From Anodontia alba (lineage: Eukaryota > Mollusca > Bivalvia > Lucinida > Lucinidae): DNA of 64,000 nt. The notes under the pieces are model-generated. The model had not been told where the DNA came from and searched no databases. It saw nothing but the letters and a program-made list of their open reading frames with translations. Below, piece by piece: positions 20,613-32,100 of this stretch; the first letter of the stretch is position 1, and every line of letters begins with the position of its first letter. The stretch spans positions 35,185,622 to 35,249,621 of the forward strand of contig OZ024837.1 in the NCBI GenBank assembly GCA_964016985.1, written 5' to 3'. The translations under genes were made by a program, and so were the position numbers.

Positions 20613-21637
20613 ATTTTAGCCAGGTGCTTAGCGTTAATCAGCATTATCAAGCTTCAGAGACAATTTGCTGCAAGAAGTAGGGAAAGAAAGTTTTGGTGAA
20701 AGACAAAATATTATTTGGTGGTCAGTAATATAATGTTCCCGATATTACTGCTGTATTCCAAAATGTTTTGCTAATATTCCACAGGAGCAAGACAGTATAT
20801 ATAAGCCCCGTCAAAGTTTGGGCAGGATTTATAATATTCTGCATGCTGTAAACAAAGCAGTTATGCCACCATACTGACATGTATTGATGGGGGTGGTTCG
20901 GTGAGGCGAAGGTGTGCTGTAGCTTTTGTCACAATGTAGACTCTGATTATGCCCAGATGTGCAGGCCCATCTAAGTGTACGCAGGTCACATATGCTATAA
21001 AGTTAGTTTCTATTTGGAGTAACATATTTACTTTTTTCCACGCATCAGCTATGTGACCCAGACATGAAACAAGCATTAATCAACGGAACTAACTGGTAAT
21101 AATCAAGAAAAGTGATAATAATAATATATATAAATTAATTATTTGACATTGCTTTTTATTATTCAGGTTAGACTGTATGAACATGTTGAATATTGGCATA
21201 GGACCTGAAGTTGGGAATAACAGGGAACTCAATTCTTGTGACAAGCTGCACAGTCTGGTCAGGGTATTTCCTATTTAGAGATGGGAGTCTACATATAAAG
21301 ATAAACTAATTGTCGGTAATGACTGTCCATGATCATTGCAAACCACTTTGCTAGTATTTTGTGTGTTTGTAGATGGCTGTACTCAAGCGATTGTCACATA
21401 TTATTAAACTGTTGAAATGCCATGTGTGTGAGTACCTTAGACCATAATCAGACTGTGCAGAGATTGTTGAACAGATAAACAGTCTGATCTGGTACCATTT
21501 TTTTTATATCCCCTGGTAATTTTTGTTTAGTCATCAACCTTTACCACTCTGGTTATCTGGGCAAAATTAACAGATGCCAAATTGGTAGTATTTCTGTGTG
21601 TGTGTTTTTATTTTTTTTTTTTTTTTTTTTTGTTTTT
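20613..21637. other. Interior of the 2.1 kb element, nothing recognised
   Basis: About 1 kb without coding similarity, tandem repeats or strong hairpins, apart from a T-run at 21610-21640. Confidence 0.4.
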
Positions 21638-21745
21638 TTTTTCCTCAGAAAATAAAGGATGACACCATTTTCTTGAAATGTCAAAGCCTATTTTCTGGGA
21701 ATAATAAGGAAATATTTCAAGTTGTTGTCTGCTAAAAATTTTACC
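21638..21745. repeat. Foldback family B, copy 3 (partial)
   Basis: Right part preserved: GAAATGTCAAAGCCTATTTT, CTGGGAATAATAAGGAAATA, GTTGTCTGC. Confidence 0.6.
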
Positions 21746-22089
21746 CTCAGCGATAAGCGTTATGAAATGGGAACGATAAGCTTTAAGAAATGGGAATTAA
21801 ATTTAGTCATCAAATTGTTTAAAAATACTGCAAAAATTTTCTTGATGGCATTAACTATTTAATTATAGATCAGCACAAGAGTGTGCTACTTGATCAGCAC
21901 CATAATAAATATAAATATAAATCATATTTGCCTTGAATCAGTATCTTAACTGCTACTAGCATAATAGTATTCTTGTCGAATAACTCACTTCTGACCACAA
22001 CTTGCAAACATAAATTTGTGACAGAGCAGGTGCAAGTATATCTGCAGACATCAAGTAAATAAACAAATAAAATTTATGCAAAATAAACA

Positions 22090-22350
22090 TTATATACATG
22101 TATTTTGAGGCTTTCCAAACATATTTACAAAATTTACCCCTATGGGTAAATTAAACATTGAGTTTACATGACGAAATATACCCCTAGGGGTAAATATTTG
22201 CCCCTACCCTTGAGCTGGGGTATTTTATCCACGTGGGTAAATTTTGCCCCTAGGGGCAAATGCGTTTACATGACAAGTTTACTCCTAGGGGTATATTTGC
22301 CCCTAGGGGTAAATTTGCCCCTAGGGGCAAACTTATGCATATAACGGGGC
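22090..22350. repeat. Cluster of CCCCTAGGGG palindromes
   Basis: At least six TTTGCCCCTAGGGGTAAAT-type palindromes occur within 230 bases at the right end of the 2.1 kb element. The left end (20295-20350) has two. Arrays like this often serve as transposase subterminal sites, but that role is inferred. Confidence 0.7.
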
Positions 22351-22419
22351 ATAAGATTATGAAGCATTGGTCAGTGCTTCATAATCTTAACATATTGATA
22401 CTGCCTTTGTTTTATTCTC

Positions 22420-22893
22420 GCGGAGGGGGTGGGGGGGCGGGCGGGGTCGGGCGGTAACAGGGGTAATTTTGGTACGGGTGTGTGAGCCAGTATTTCAAAA
22501 CCTACCCCATTCATATACCTGACTTTTGAAAAAACGGACCTATTCATATACTTGATCATCGAACATGTTGACCTTTTTCATATACTGCCCTTTGATTTTT
22601 TGTACCCATTTTTTGCTGGTTGTTACACAAATATCACAGTCAATTCATGTAATACCAAGAGGATAAGCAGCCTCGAAAAATCTCTGAGCGAAAAATATGT
22701 GCATATACCAGGATGTCAGAAAAATGGGGCCTTTCACATAGGAATCCAGAAAAATCGGGCCATTCATATACTCTTTGTTGAAAAAAAGGGGGCCAATCAT
22801 ATACCTGGCAGCGTTGAAAAAGGAGGCCATTCGGCACGCGCATTCGTACTATGCCATGTATAGGACGTTACCCCACCCCCCACCCCCGCGAGG
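22420..22893. mobile_element. G-rich-ended insert with repeated CATTCATATACC phrases
   Basis: The left end GGAGGGGGTGGGGGG and right end CCCCACCCCCCACCCCC are inverted. The insert splits a unit of the ~80 bp array (TTTTATTCTCG | AGGTTTTATTTTAG). Inside, variants of GGGCCATTCATATACCTG followed by TTGAAAAA recur about eight times at roughly 30-40 base spacing. Confidence 0.6.
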
Positions 22894-23170
22894 TTTTATT
22901 TTAGCGTCTATTTTAAAGAGAATAAATTTAGTGACCAGTGCTTTATCATCTTAGCATGTTTGTATTGTCTTGGTTTAATATTATTGTCTGTATCAAAGAG
23001 AACAACCTAATGACCAGTGTTTTGTAATCTCAGCATATTAATATTGTCTTGTTTAATTTTACAGTTTGTATAATGAGAACAACTAACGACCAGATTTCCA
23101 TAACCTTAACATGTGTATATTGTTTTGGTTTTATTTTAGTGTCTATATTTAAGAGAAAAACCTAATGACC

Positions 23171-23413
23171 AGGGTCCAGTTGTTCAAAGCTAACGATGTC
23201 GTTAGTTAAAGATTCGTTAAAATTTACATCAATTGATACGCAAATATGCTGATTTTGTTTTGCTGAAAAAATGTGAGTAGCTTTGCAAAAGCTACTCACG
23301 TTTTTTTTTCAGCAAAAAACTATCAGAATATAGTATATTGAATCCTAAAATAGTTAACGAAATGACCCTGAACGAGCTCGTTAAGCTAACGACGCTTTGA
23401 ACAACTGGGCCCT
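23171..23413. repeat. MITE-F copy 1 in the array
   Basis: Ends GGGTCCAGTTGTTCAAAGC / GCTTTGAACAACTGGGCCC. Internal hairpin GTGAGTAGCTTTGCAAAAGC continues into TACTCAC. It is inserted between GACCA and GTGCTTTATAA of an array unit with one excess base. Confidence 0.85.
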
Positions 23414-23505
23414 GTGCTTTATAATGTAAGAGTGTTATGATTGTATCTTAGCCTGTATCAAAGAGAAAACACTAAAGATCAGTGCTTTATAGTCATTGTA
23501 TAAAG

Positions 23506-23785
23506 CATTACGAAAACATGCCTATTGAAATATACTGAAAATTTTACCACCAAAAAATGAAAATTTTCAGATAAAAAAATTCTGAAATTTTTCATATTTC
23601 TGCTAAAAAAGTAGAATGTGGGTACTCGTTAGAACCGCCTCGCCGAAGCGGTTCTAACCTGTACCCACAATCTATGTTTTTTAGCAGAGATAAGAAAAAT
23701 AATGTATACCCCTGTAAACCCCAGTTTTACTATATAAAACTGGGGTTTAAGGGGGTCAAAATTATATAGGCATGTTTTTGTGATG
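23506..23785 (+). repeat. MITE-A copy 13 (full)
   Basis: Forward, inside an array unit (TATAAAG | GAAAACACTAATGACC). G on both flanks. The palindrome is CCGCCTCGCCGAAGCGG. Confidence 0.9.
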
Positions 23786-24087
23786 GAAAACACTAATGAC
23801 CAATGCTTCATACGTTTTCGTGTCTGTATCAAAGACCAATGTTTCAAACTCTTAAAACTTAAGTATTGTTTTGGATTTATTTTAGTATATCAAATCGAAA
23901 AAAAAAGAATAACCAGTGCTGCAGAATCTTCGCGCTTTAATATTTACTTAGTTAAATTGCAGCGTCTGTATCAATGGCAGAAAATTAGTGATCACTGTTT
24001 CCGAATTTTAGCATGTTAAAATTGACTTGCTTTATTTTGGTACTTGTATCAAAAAAAGAAAGAAAACAACAAGTTTAGTTTAGCGTC

Positions 24088-24089
24088 TT

Positions 24090-24152
<63 letters not shown>

Positions 24153-24182
24153 CGCCAGTGAAAGAGGGAGAGAGAGAGAGAG
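24088..24182. repeat. (GA)n microsatellite
   Basis: About 55 bases of pure GA within an array unit, followed by a shorter GA run at 24166-24182. Confidence 0.95.
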
Positions 24183-24654
24183 ATTCGCCATGCTTCGTAA
24201 TATTAGCATGTTCATATTGTTCTAGTTTTATTTAGTGGCTGTATTAAAGAAAAAAAAAACTAGTGACCATTGCTTCATTATCTTAACATGTTAATATTGT
24301 CTTGGTTTTAATTTGGTATATTTTAGTGTCTGTATCAAAGACGAGCATCTAGTGGCCATTGCATCATAATCAGAAATCTTAGCATGTTAATATTGTCTTG
24401 GTTTTATTTTAGTGCCTGTATGAAAGAAAAAAAACAAGTAATGGCCAGTGTCTTATAATCTTAGCATGTTAATATTGCAGTTAGTCTTATTTTAGTGACT
24501 GGTTCGAAGAGAAAAAGTTTTGACCAGTGCTTCATAATTTTAGAATTTTTATATTGTAATGGTTTTCTTTTAGTGTCTGTATCAAAGAAAAACAAACTGG
24601 TGTTCATTGATTCATTATCTTAGCATATTAAAATCGTATTGATTTATTTTAGCA

Positions 24655-24935
24655 TCTGTCCGACTGGAGACCAGGAGGTCGCGGGTTCAACCCCGCCGAG
24701 ATCGGCAACATTCGTTCGTGGAGATTGATCATGAAATATTTTCTACTGTCATTCTCTCCCTTCCGCTGATTCAAGAAGGGCAGTTGTCAGTTTCTGGCGA
24801 AAGAATGTGCACAATACTGGTTAACCACTTAGAGGACTAAGCCTGCCCAGTAAAACGTGTGGTTAGGTAAACTGACCGCACTCGACATGACCCCATAGAG
24901 TTGACAGGGCCGTAAAACCTCAACACAAACAAACA
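24655..24935 (+). mobile_element. tRNA-derived SINE (5' truncated)
   Basis: TCCGACTGGAGACCAGGAGG, TCGCGGGTTCAACCCCGCC gives a tRNA T-arm with a B-box-type GGTTCAACCCC. The shared SINE body (AAGAAGGGCAGTTGTCAG, TTAGAGGACTAAGCCTG) and a CAAACAAACAAAC tail follow. It is inserted in the array. Confidence 0.85.
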
Positions 24936-25150
24936 AACTAATAACCTGGTCATCGTAATCTTAACATGTTAGTTGGGTCTTGGTTTTAGTTTAGCATCTT
25001 AATCAAAGCGATAGAGAGAGAAAAAAGAAAAAAATCACCAATGCTTCGTATTCTTAGCATGTTCATATTGTCTTGATTTTATTTTTAGTGTTTGTATAAA
25101 AGAGAAAAAAAATTAGTGGTCTTTGCTTCAAATTCTTAACATGTTAATAT

Positions 25151-25354
25151 CAGAGGACTTGTTAAGCAGGAGTATTTGGTGATATTTTTTGGGATATTTT
25201 TTCTTATTTCTTCATAAAACATATGTTGTGGGTACCCATTAGAAGCGCCTCGCTGAGGCGCTTCTAATGAGTACCCACAACATATGTTTTATGGCGATCT
25301 GGAGAAGATTATACCTAAATTATCGTCAAATACTCCTGCTTATCAAGTCCTCTG
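25151..25354. repeat. MITE-D copy 1 (full)
   Basis: Ends CAGAGGACTTGTTAAGCAGG / CCTGCTTATCAAGTCCTCTG, flanked by TAATAT on both sides (6 bp target duplication, confirmed by the array unit). The centre is TTAGAAGCGCCTCGCTGAGG with partner GAGGCGCTTCTAATGAG, homologous to the MITE-A and MITE-C cores. Confidence 0.88.
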
Positions 25355-25500
25355 TAATATTCTCTTAGTTTATTTTTGTCAGTATAAAAGACAAACATCT
25401 AGTGACCATTTCTTCATCATCTTAGCATGTTCATATTGTCTTGTTTTTATTTTAGTGTTTGTATGAAAGAAAAAAAACAACAAAAAACAAATAATGACCA

Positions 25501-25746
25501 GGGCCCAGTTGTTCAAAGCGTCGTTAGCTTAACGAGCTCGTTAAGGGTCATTTCGTTAACTGTTTTAGCGGATTCAATATACAATATTCTGATATTTTTT
25601 GCTGAAAACAAATGTGAGTAGCTTTTGCACTGCAAAAGCTACTCACATTTTTTCAGCAAAAAATTTCAGCATATTTGCGTAGCACTCGATGTAAATTGTA
25701 ACGAACCGTTTACTAACGATGTCGTTAGCTTTGAACAACTGAGCCC
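25501..25746. repeat. MITE-F copy 2 in the array
   Basis: Opposite orientation to the copy at 23171, yet inserted at exactly the same point of the array unit (GACCA | AGTGTTTTATAATC). The hairpin is GTGAGTAGCTTTTGCA/TGCAAAAGCTACTCAC. Confidence 0.85.
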
Positions 25747-26041
25747 AGTGTTTTATAATCTTAGCAAGTTAATATTATATTTGGGTTTATTTTAGTGACT
25801 TCATCAAAGAGGAAAACTAGCAATCAGTGCTTCATTATCCCAGAATTTTAATATTGTCTTGGTTTTATCTTAGTACCTGTATCAAAGAGAACAATAATGA
25901 TAAATGCTTCATAACCTTCCTTAGCATGTTAATATTGCCTTCATTTCATTTTAGTGTCTGTATCATAGAGAACAACTAGTGACTGTTATTTGATAATCAT
26001 AGCATTTTAACAATGACTTTATTTGTATTTTAGTGTATGTA

Positions 26042-26159
26042 CCAAAAACACTCCTATTCAAATATATAGAAAATTTTACCTCCAAAAACTGAAGCTTTCA
26101 GATAAAAAAAAATCTCTCATATTTTTCATATTTGTGGGTACTCGCTAGAACCGTCTCGG
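26042..26159 (+). repeat. MITE-A copy 14, left part
   Basis: Left arm of a forward MITE-A, cut within the palindrome at GAACCGTCTCGG. The right part resumes at 27215, after a retroelement insertion or replacement. Confidence 0.8.
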
Positions 26160-27214
26160 TGCCTCTGGGAGTCACCATTAGTAGTGATCCTGGAGCAAGC
26201 ACCCAACCAACATCTCCAAGAAAGCCAACTCTATCCTGGCTTTCCCCAGAAGAAATATCAGACCAGCCTCCCAACAAGCAAAGAGCACTGCATATAAAAC
26301 CTTTGTGAGGCCAACTCTCGAGACTGTTTCTTCAGGCTGGTCTCCCCATGCAGCAGCAGACATAAATCAGACTGAGATGGTGAAAAGAAGAGCAGCACTA
26401 TTTGTCAAGGGAGACTACAGACGCACCAGCAGTGTCACAGCTATGCGTGAGGAACTCGGCTGGGAAACTCTACAGCAGCGTAGCGAAGAAGCAAGATTAT
26501 CAATGATGTACAGAATTGTACACCACCTTGCGGATATCCCAACGAGCCATACCTTATACAGTATAACCTAAATGGCTCGAACCTGGATGGCTCGTTTACT
26601 CTGGATGATTCAAACTCTTTTCAGGCCCTACAAAATCCTTCCAATAGCTCAAGAAAACAAATATTTAGGGAATTTTTCTTATTTTATTGTGGAATTGTAT
26701 GTTGTGTGTACTCATTAGAATCGCCTCACTCAACATACAATCATTGTGTAGAAAATCGAAAACATTTTCCAAAATTATCGCTATTTGCTTCCTGAACTGG
26801 TGCCATGATTAACCCTCAGTGGCTCGAACTACCCATGTCTCGAACGAATTTCCATGGTCCCAAAGATGTTCAAGCCATTGAGGTTCGACTGTACCTCTAT
26901 AGAGCAGAACGAGAGGTCATGACTCCCGATTTAGACAGATCAAGACCACCTTCACGGGTTACAAGCACAGTTTCTTCCCCAGAAGCATCGTTCTGTGGAA
27001 CCAACTACCACAAGCTGCTGTGAGCCAGTCAACGCTGGACGCCTTCTAGAACCAGCTGGCCACCCTCTCATAGCAGTCCATCAAAAGATATTTTTATCTT
27101 GTGTTTATCGTGTAAATAACGCTTTTTTCGTGGCGCATATGCAAACACCTTTTCATTGCGAGAATACTCATATATGAGAGAGGCAATTACTGAAGATGAA
27201 GATGGTGATGATGA
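26160..27214 (+). pseudogene. CR1/Jockey-like non-LTR retroelement 3' end, split by MITE-C
   Basis: Translation gives GVTISSD, RRNIRPASQQ, STAYKTFVRPTLE, SGWSPHAAADINQTEMVKR, RAALFVKGDYRRTSSVTAM, LGWETLQQRSEEARLSMMY and IVHHLADIP. After the MITE-C (26557-26893) it resumes with YKHSFFPRSIVLWNQLPQAA and STLDAF. This order (AYKTFVRP, then TSSVTAM, then FFPR-x-IVLWNQLP) is the C-terminal region of RTs in CR1/Jockey-type elements. Frameshifts and stops show it is dead. It is 5' truncated and sits between the two halves of a MITE-A. Confidence 0.8.
26557..26893 (+). repeat. MITE-C copy 4, inside the retroelement
   Basis: TA-flanked copy (TACAGTATAACC ... GGTTCGACTGTA). The central palindrome has lost its right half (GAATCGCCTC directly followed by ACTCAACATAC). 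Confidence 0.85.
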
Positions 27215-27306
27215 CGAAAAATAATGTATACTCCTGTAAACCCCAGTTTTACTATATAAAAGTGGGGTTTAAGGGGTCAAAATTTTATAGGCATGTTTTC
27301 GTGATG
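27215..27306 (+). repeat. MITE-A copy 14, right part
   Basis: Right arm from GAAAAATAATGTATACTCC to GCATGTTTTCGTGATG. Array units resume directly afterwards. Confidence 0.85.
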
Positions 27307-27716
27307 TGACCATTGTTACATAATCTTAGAATGTTAATCTTGTATGTTTTATTTTTGCGTCTGTATTAAAGAGTAAAAACTAGTGACCATTGCTTAATAA
27401 ACCTAGCATGCTAATAGTGTCTTGTTCGTATTTTAGTGTATGTACCAAAGAAAAACAAACTGGTGACTAATGATGATTCATAAGCTTAGCACTCTAATAT
27501 TGCCTTGTTTTGATTTTAGTGTCTGCATCAAAGAGAAAAAAAAAGTCACTATTCCTTCGTAATATTAGCATGTTGAAAGTGCTTTGTTTATATTTTAGTG
27601 TCTGTCTGCCGTTGCTTTCACAAAAGAAACTCCACTAGTGACCAGTGATTCATAATCTTAGTATGTTCATATTGTATTGGTTTTATTTTAGCATCTGTAT
27701 TAGAGTAAAAAAATAT

Positions 27717-27995
27717 CATTACGAAAAACACGCGTATTCAAATATATAGAAAAATTTACCTCCAAAACCTGAAATTGTTTAGATAAAAACTTTCATAGTT
27801 TTCATATTACTGCTCAAAACATAGATTGTGCGTACTTGTTAGAACCGCCTAGGCAAGGCGATTCTAACGAGTACCCACAATTTATGTTTTTATGCAGAAA
27901 TAAGAAAAATAATGTATACTCCTGTAAACCCCACTTTTACTATATAAAAGTGGGGTTTAAGGGGGTCAATATTATATAGGCATGTTTTCGTGATG
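27717..27995 (+). repeat. MITE-A copy 15 (full)
   Basis: Forward copy within an array unit (AAAATAT | TTACCATTATTAC). The palindrome has mutated to CCGCCTAGGCAAGGCGA. Confidence 0.9.
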
Positions 27996-29140
27996 TTACC
28001 ATTATTACATAATCTTAGAATGTTAATCTTGTATCAGTTTTATATTAGCGTCTGTATTAGAGTAAAAAAAAAACTATTGACCATTGCTACATAGCATGTT
28101 AATCTTGCATTTGTTTTATTTTAGCGTTTGTATTGAAGAGTAAAACAGTGTGACCATTGCTACATAATCTAAGCATGTTAATAGTGTTTTGTTTGAATTT
28201 AATGTCTGTACCAAAGAACACAAATGACCATTGATTCATTATCTTAGCATGATAGTAAGGTCTTGTTTTTATTTTAGTGCCTGTCCCAAAGAAAAACAAA
28301 CTAGTGACCGATGATTCATAATCTTAGCACTCTAATATTGCATGGTTTTTATTTTAGTGTCTGTATCAAAGAGAAAAAAATAGTCACCATTTTTCATAAT
28401 ATTAGCATGTTAAAAGTGTTTCGTTTTTATTTTAGTGTCTATTATATAGAAAAGAAATAAAATTAGTGACCAGTGATTCATAATATTAGCGTGTTAATAG
28501 TGCCTTGGTGTTAGTTTAGTGTGTGTATCAAAGAGAAACAGTGCTCCATAATCTTAGCATGCTAATAGTGTCTTGATGTTTTCTTTTTTTTATTATTTAT
28601 ATATTTATTTTAGTGTCCGTACCAATGAAAACAAATAGCGACCATTGTTTTATAATCTTAGTATCTAAACATTGTAACGGTTTTATTTTTGTGTCTTTAT
28701 CAAAGCGAACAACTAGTGACCATTGCTGTGTAGTCAAATCATGTTAATAATGTTTTGGCTTTATTTTATCGTCTGCATTTAAGAGAAAACCTAATGACCA
28801 TCGCTTCATAATCTTAGCATTTTTATATTGTGCTGATTTCATTTCAGTGTCTGCATCAAAGAGAGAGAGAGAAAAAAAAAACTAATGACAATTGCGTCAT
28901 GATCTTAGCAAAATCATGTGACCAGTGCTTCATAATATTAGCAGGTTAATATGGTCTTGGTTTTCTTTCAGTGTCTATATTAAAGAGATAAACTAATGTA
29001 TTTTTTAATAAAAAAGTTTCTTCCGGATCGGGTAAATTCCCCATTAATCACCACTTTATTAGCAAAAAACGGGGAATTACAGCGGTGCACAAGAAACTTG
29101 AGAACGCTAACGTGATGGACATGTTTAATTTTGTTTTTAG

Positions 29141-29195
29141 GGTTTCTTGTGAATGACGTAAAACAATGGAGAGATGTAGTTCGACAAGAATACTA
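29141..29195 (+). CDS. Paralogue 2 exon 1
   Basis: Acceptor TTTTTAG at 29140, donor GTAAGT at 29196. ATG 29166 starts MERCSSTRIL, with TGA in frame 12 bases upstream as in paralogue 1. Confidence 0.75.
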
Positions 29196-32100
29196 GTAAG
29201 TTTGTTGAAATTAGTCTATTAAGGCGTGATAGATTTTACGCTGTTGTTTATGAAAGTGGGTGGGGAAATCTTCTGTGCTTCCTTTTCGCTTTACTGCACT
29301 CCAAGGCTCTTCTAACGAAAAGGTGTCTATCCTGAAAGGTAAGAATTTGCTCCCATTTGGAGCCAATTTTTACCTTTTAGAATTGACATCTTTCCAGAAG
29401 GGAGGTTAAATAATGTTGACAGAGTTTGCTCCGCTGAACGTGTATGCATTTTCTTTAAATGAGAAAAAATACCACAAGGACAATGACAGCCACGATCATC
29501 CTGCTCATACGAGCAGTCCGGTCAGTGACTGTCTTGTCCACGTACAGGTCCATTGAATATTTGGACTGTTCCGTGCCATCTGCTGTCAATTTTACTTACG
29601 CTTTGGGGAACATTTACTTAGGAAACTGCTCCATTGCCGGTGTAATATAAGATTGTTTAGGTCCGTGAATGTTACAGATAGCATGCGCAAACGTAACCGG
29701 AAACATGGTGGAGCAATAGAAAATTTCGTTGGGGCTCCGTAATTCACCGAAAAATCAGGTAGTAAATAAGTCACATGGACTGCGATTACATGACCAATCA
29801 ATCATTCGCGGGGTCTTTTCCCGTTTTCCCACATCGGATTAGCCGTTGCTTTCACAATGGTAAACGATGGGAATGCATATCATCACCACTGTGCATATGA
29901 TTTGCAGCCTTTAACAATAGAGTTAGATGGCTTCCTAACAACTTGTATGTCTGTTTTATTGACGGTAGCCAAATATATTGCCAGCCCAGTCAGCATTCTA
30001 CGTAAATCTATATCGGTCCGTCATCGACCCGTCAGGGTAGCTGACGGGCCGATGACGGCCCGATGTAGATTTACGTAGAATGCTAGCTGGGAGCATTTGG
30101 TTGGTCGCTATTTAATCATGATTTGGCTTTGGAAAACAATCGTTCTTTTCCATACCGGCTCGGAATGTTTCATAGTGAAACTGACTATGCTAAAACAATT
30201 ATACAAGTAGATACTTTTTTCTTACAAGCATCCCTTGCAAGCTTTACGAGGATACTGTGCATTTGAATATGAAATGTCACTTGAATTAGCAGATAGGGGT
30301 GTGACTGAACACATACTGATAAGCACGCAGGCATACGCATGCGTGTATACACACACATTTCGTTGGTCTGTTGTGTTTGTTAATTATCTGCATTACGAAA
30401 ACACGCTTATTCAAATATACTGAAAATTTAACCACCAAAAAATGAAAATTTTCAGATAAAAAATTTCTGATTTTTTTCATATTTCTGCTCAAAACATAGA
30501 TTGTGGGTACTCGTTAGAACCGCTCGAGGCGGTTCTAACGAGTACCCACAATCTATGGTTTAGAGCAGAAATAAGAAAATAATGTATACCCCTGTAAACC
30601 CCAGCTTTACAATATAAAAGTGGGGTTTAAGGGGGTCAAAATTATATAGGCATGTTTTTGTGATGTCTAGGTTTGCTCTTCCGCTTTATGTCATTAGAAG
30701 GCGATATCATCTGTTTGTTGCTCCTTCAGGGCATCTTCGAGAGTATTTTTTTATGGAATGTGTACTTTTAAATCAAGTGAAAACAAACTATGCATGTTAG
30801 GGCTGGCTAATTAAGGCGAAAAAAATAATCGATTATCAGTCCTGCCATTTTGATCTATAATTGATTAGTAATTAGTGAAGATTTGGTCATAATCTTACCT
30901 GTCTGGCTGACTGTCTGAGCATACTATTTGCTATACTTTACCATATATATTCGGACCGACAGGCCTGAGCAGTCAGTGTAGACCCAGATGAGACGCCACA
31001 GAACACGGCTACACAGTTTGCCAGTCAACAAGTTATTTTCAGATACAACATTGGGTGGTAAATTGTACTTTTTAAATTTTAGATAAAGTATGGTAAGGAG
31101 TTGAGGTGTCTGAATTCTAAGGGTAAATACGGTGAAGTCTCAGCAAATCAGTAACGATAATCCTTTTTTGTGGAATTTATCGATCGATTAATCGATTATC
31201 TGATTAATTGTACCAGCCTTAATGCATGTGTGTATATTTCAAGTTTTAAAGCAGATTTTCAATGTTTGTTTGACTTCAAAACAATATTGAGCCTAAAGTT
31301 GACATTGGCGCCAAACGAAAACTCAAATCAACTTGCGCATTCGCACAATCTGATCAGAGTCTTCGTTGTCGCAGGACGAAACCTTGCAACCTTGGCTATC
31401 CAAACTGCGCCCAGTAAAGGTTCTGATCAGAGTGCGCGAATATGCAGGCTGACTTAATCTTCGCTGGCTGCACATGTCCGAAGGTCCGTTTTCTGACATT
31501 GTGGACTCATTTGTACTACATTTATAACGCACATTGGTAAAATTTGAACAATGGCAAAGCAGTTCTGTGGAAATCCTTTGCAATATATAGTATTAAAGTA
31601 AGTATTAAAAATATAGTTGACTCCCGTTACCTCAAACACTGATGGCTCAAACACGTCTTAAGTCAAACTAAATCAAGAGCAAAGTAAATAAGTGAACTCG
31701 GAAACCTATAAAATTAGATCGCATCAAGCCCAAACACCCAAGGGAAAGACAGACAAATACAATTAAGCAGCCACAATGAATAGTTGGGAAGCAGATTTGG
31801 CAACTCTCCCAAACAGGTGGCAACCCTATTACCCAAACTTAACTGGCTATAGCTTACCGCCTTGGAACGGTCAGTAATGAACTATTTGTGTGTGTGTGTG
31901 TGGAGGGGGGGGGGGGGGGGGGCGCTTAAGCTACTGTAGCTTTACGGGATCCCAACCCTTGCCCTCAGCTTACATAGTGGTAAACATGTATTTATTCGAT
32001 CCATTTGAAGGTCTTCTGTTATATATTTCTTATATTTCAATTGCTTTTATCTCAAAATTCTGTTATCTAAAACAAACATATTGGTCCCTTGGAGTTTGAG

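Larger units (their letters stand above)
20273..22350. mobile_element. 2.1 kb element bounded by GCCCCGTTTATATGCAT ends
   Basis: The left end GCCCCGTTTATATGCATTAA is the reverse complement of the right end TTATGCATATAACGGGGC, allowing an indel. Each end carries several CCCCTAGGGG/CCCCTATGGG palindromes. The same array-unit phrase (AAGATTATGA) occurs just outside both ends. The interior carries two family-B foldbacks and no recognisable transposase, so it appears non-autonomous. Confidence 0.65.
22894..28995 (+). repeat. Large degenerate ~80 bp tandem array with insertions
   Basis: The unit consensus is GTGACCATTGCTTCATAATC, TTAGCATGTTAATATTGTCT, TGGTTTTATTTTAGTGTCTG, then TATCAAAGAGAAAAACTA. 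I estimate about 40 units after subtracting insertions. Each unit carries TTTTATTTTAG, which resembles an intron 3' splice site in plus orientation. The array ends about 145 bases before exon 1 of paralogue 2. Inserted elements are listed separately. Confidence 0.9.

Noticed and set aside
26042..27306. Composite autonomous element with MITE-A ends
   Set aside because: Only one instance is in the window, and the retroelement is 5' truncated and dead, so simple nesting is more economical.
22894..28995. CRISPR-like array of ~80 bp repeats
   Set aside because: Units are degenerate and contiguous with no constant repeat/variable spacer pattern, and the sequence is plainly eukaryotic with spliced genes.
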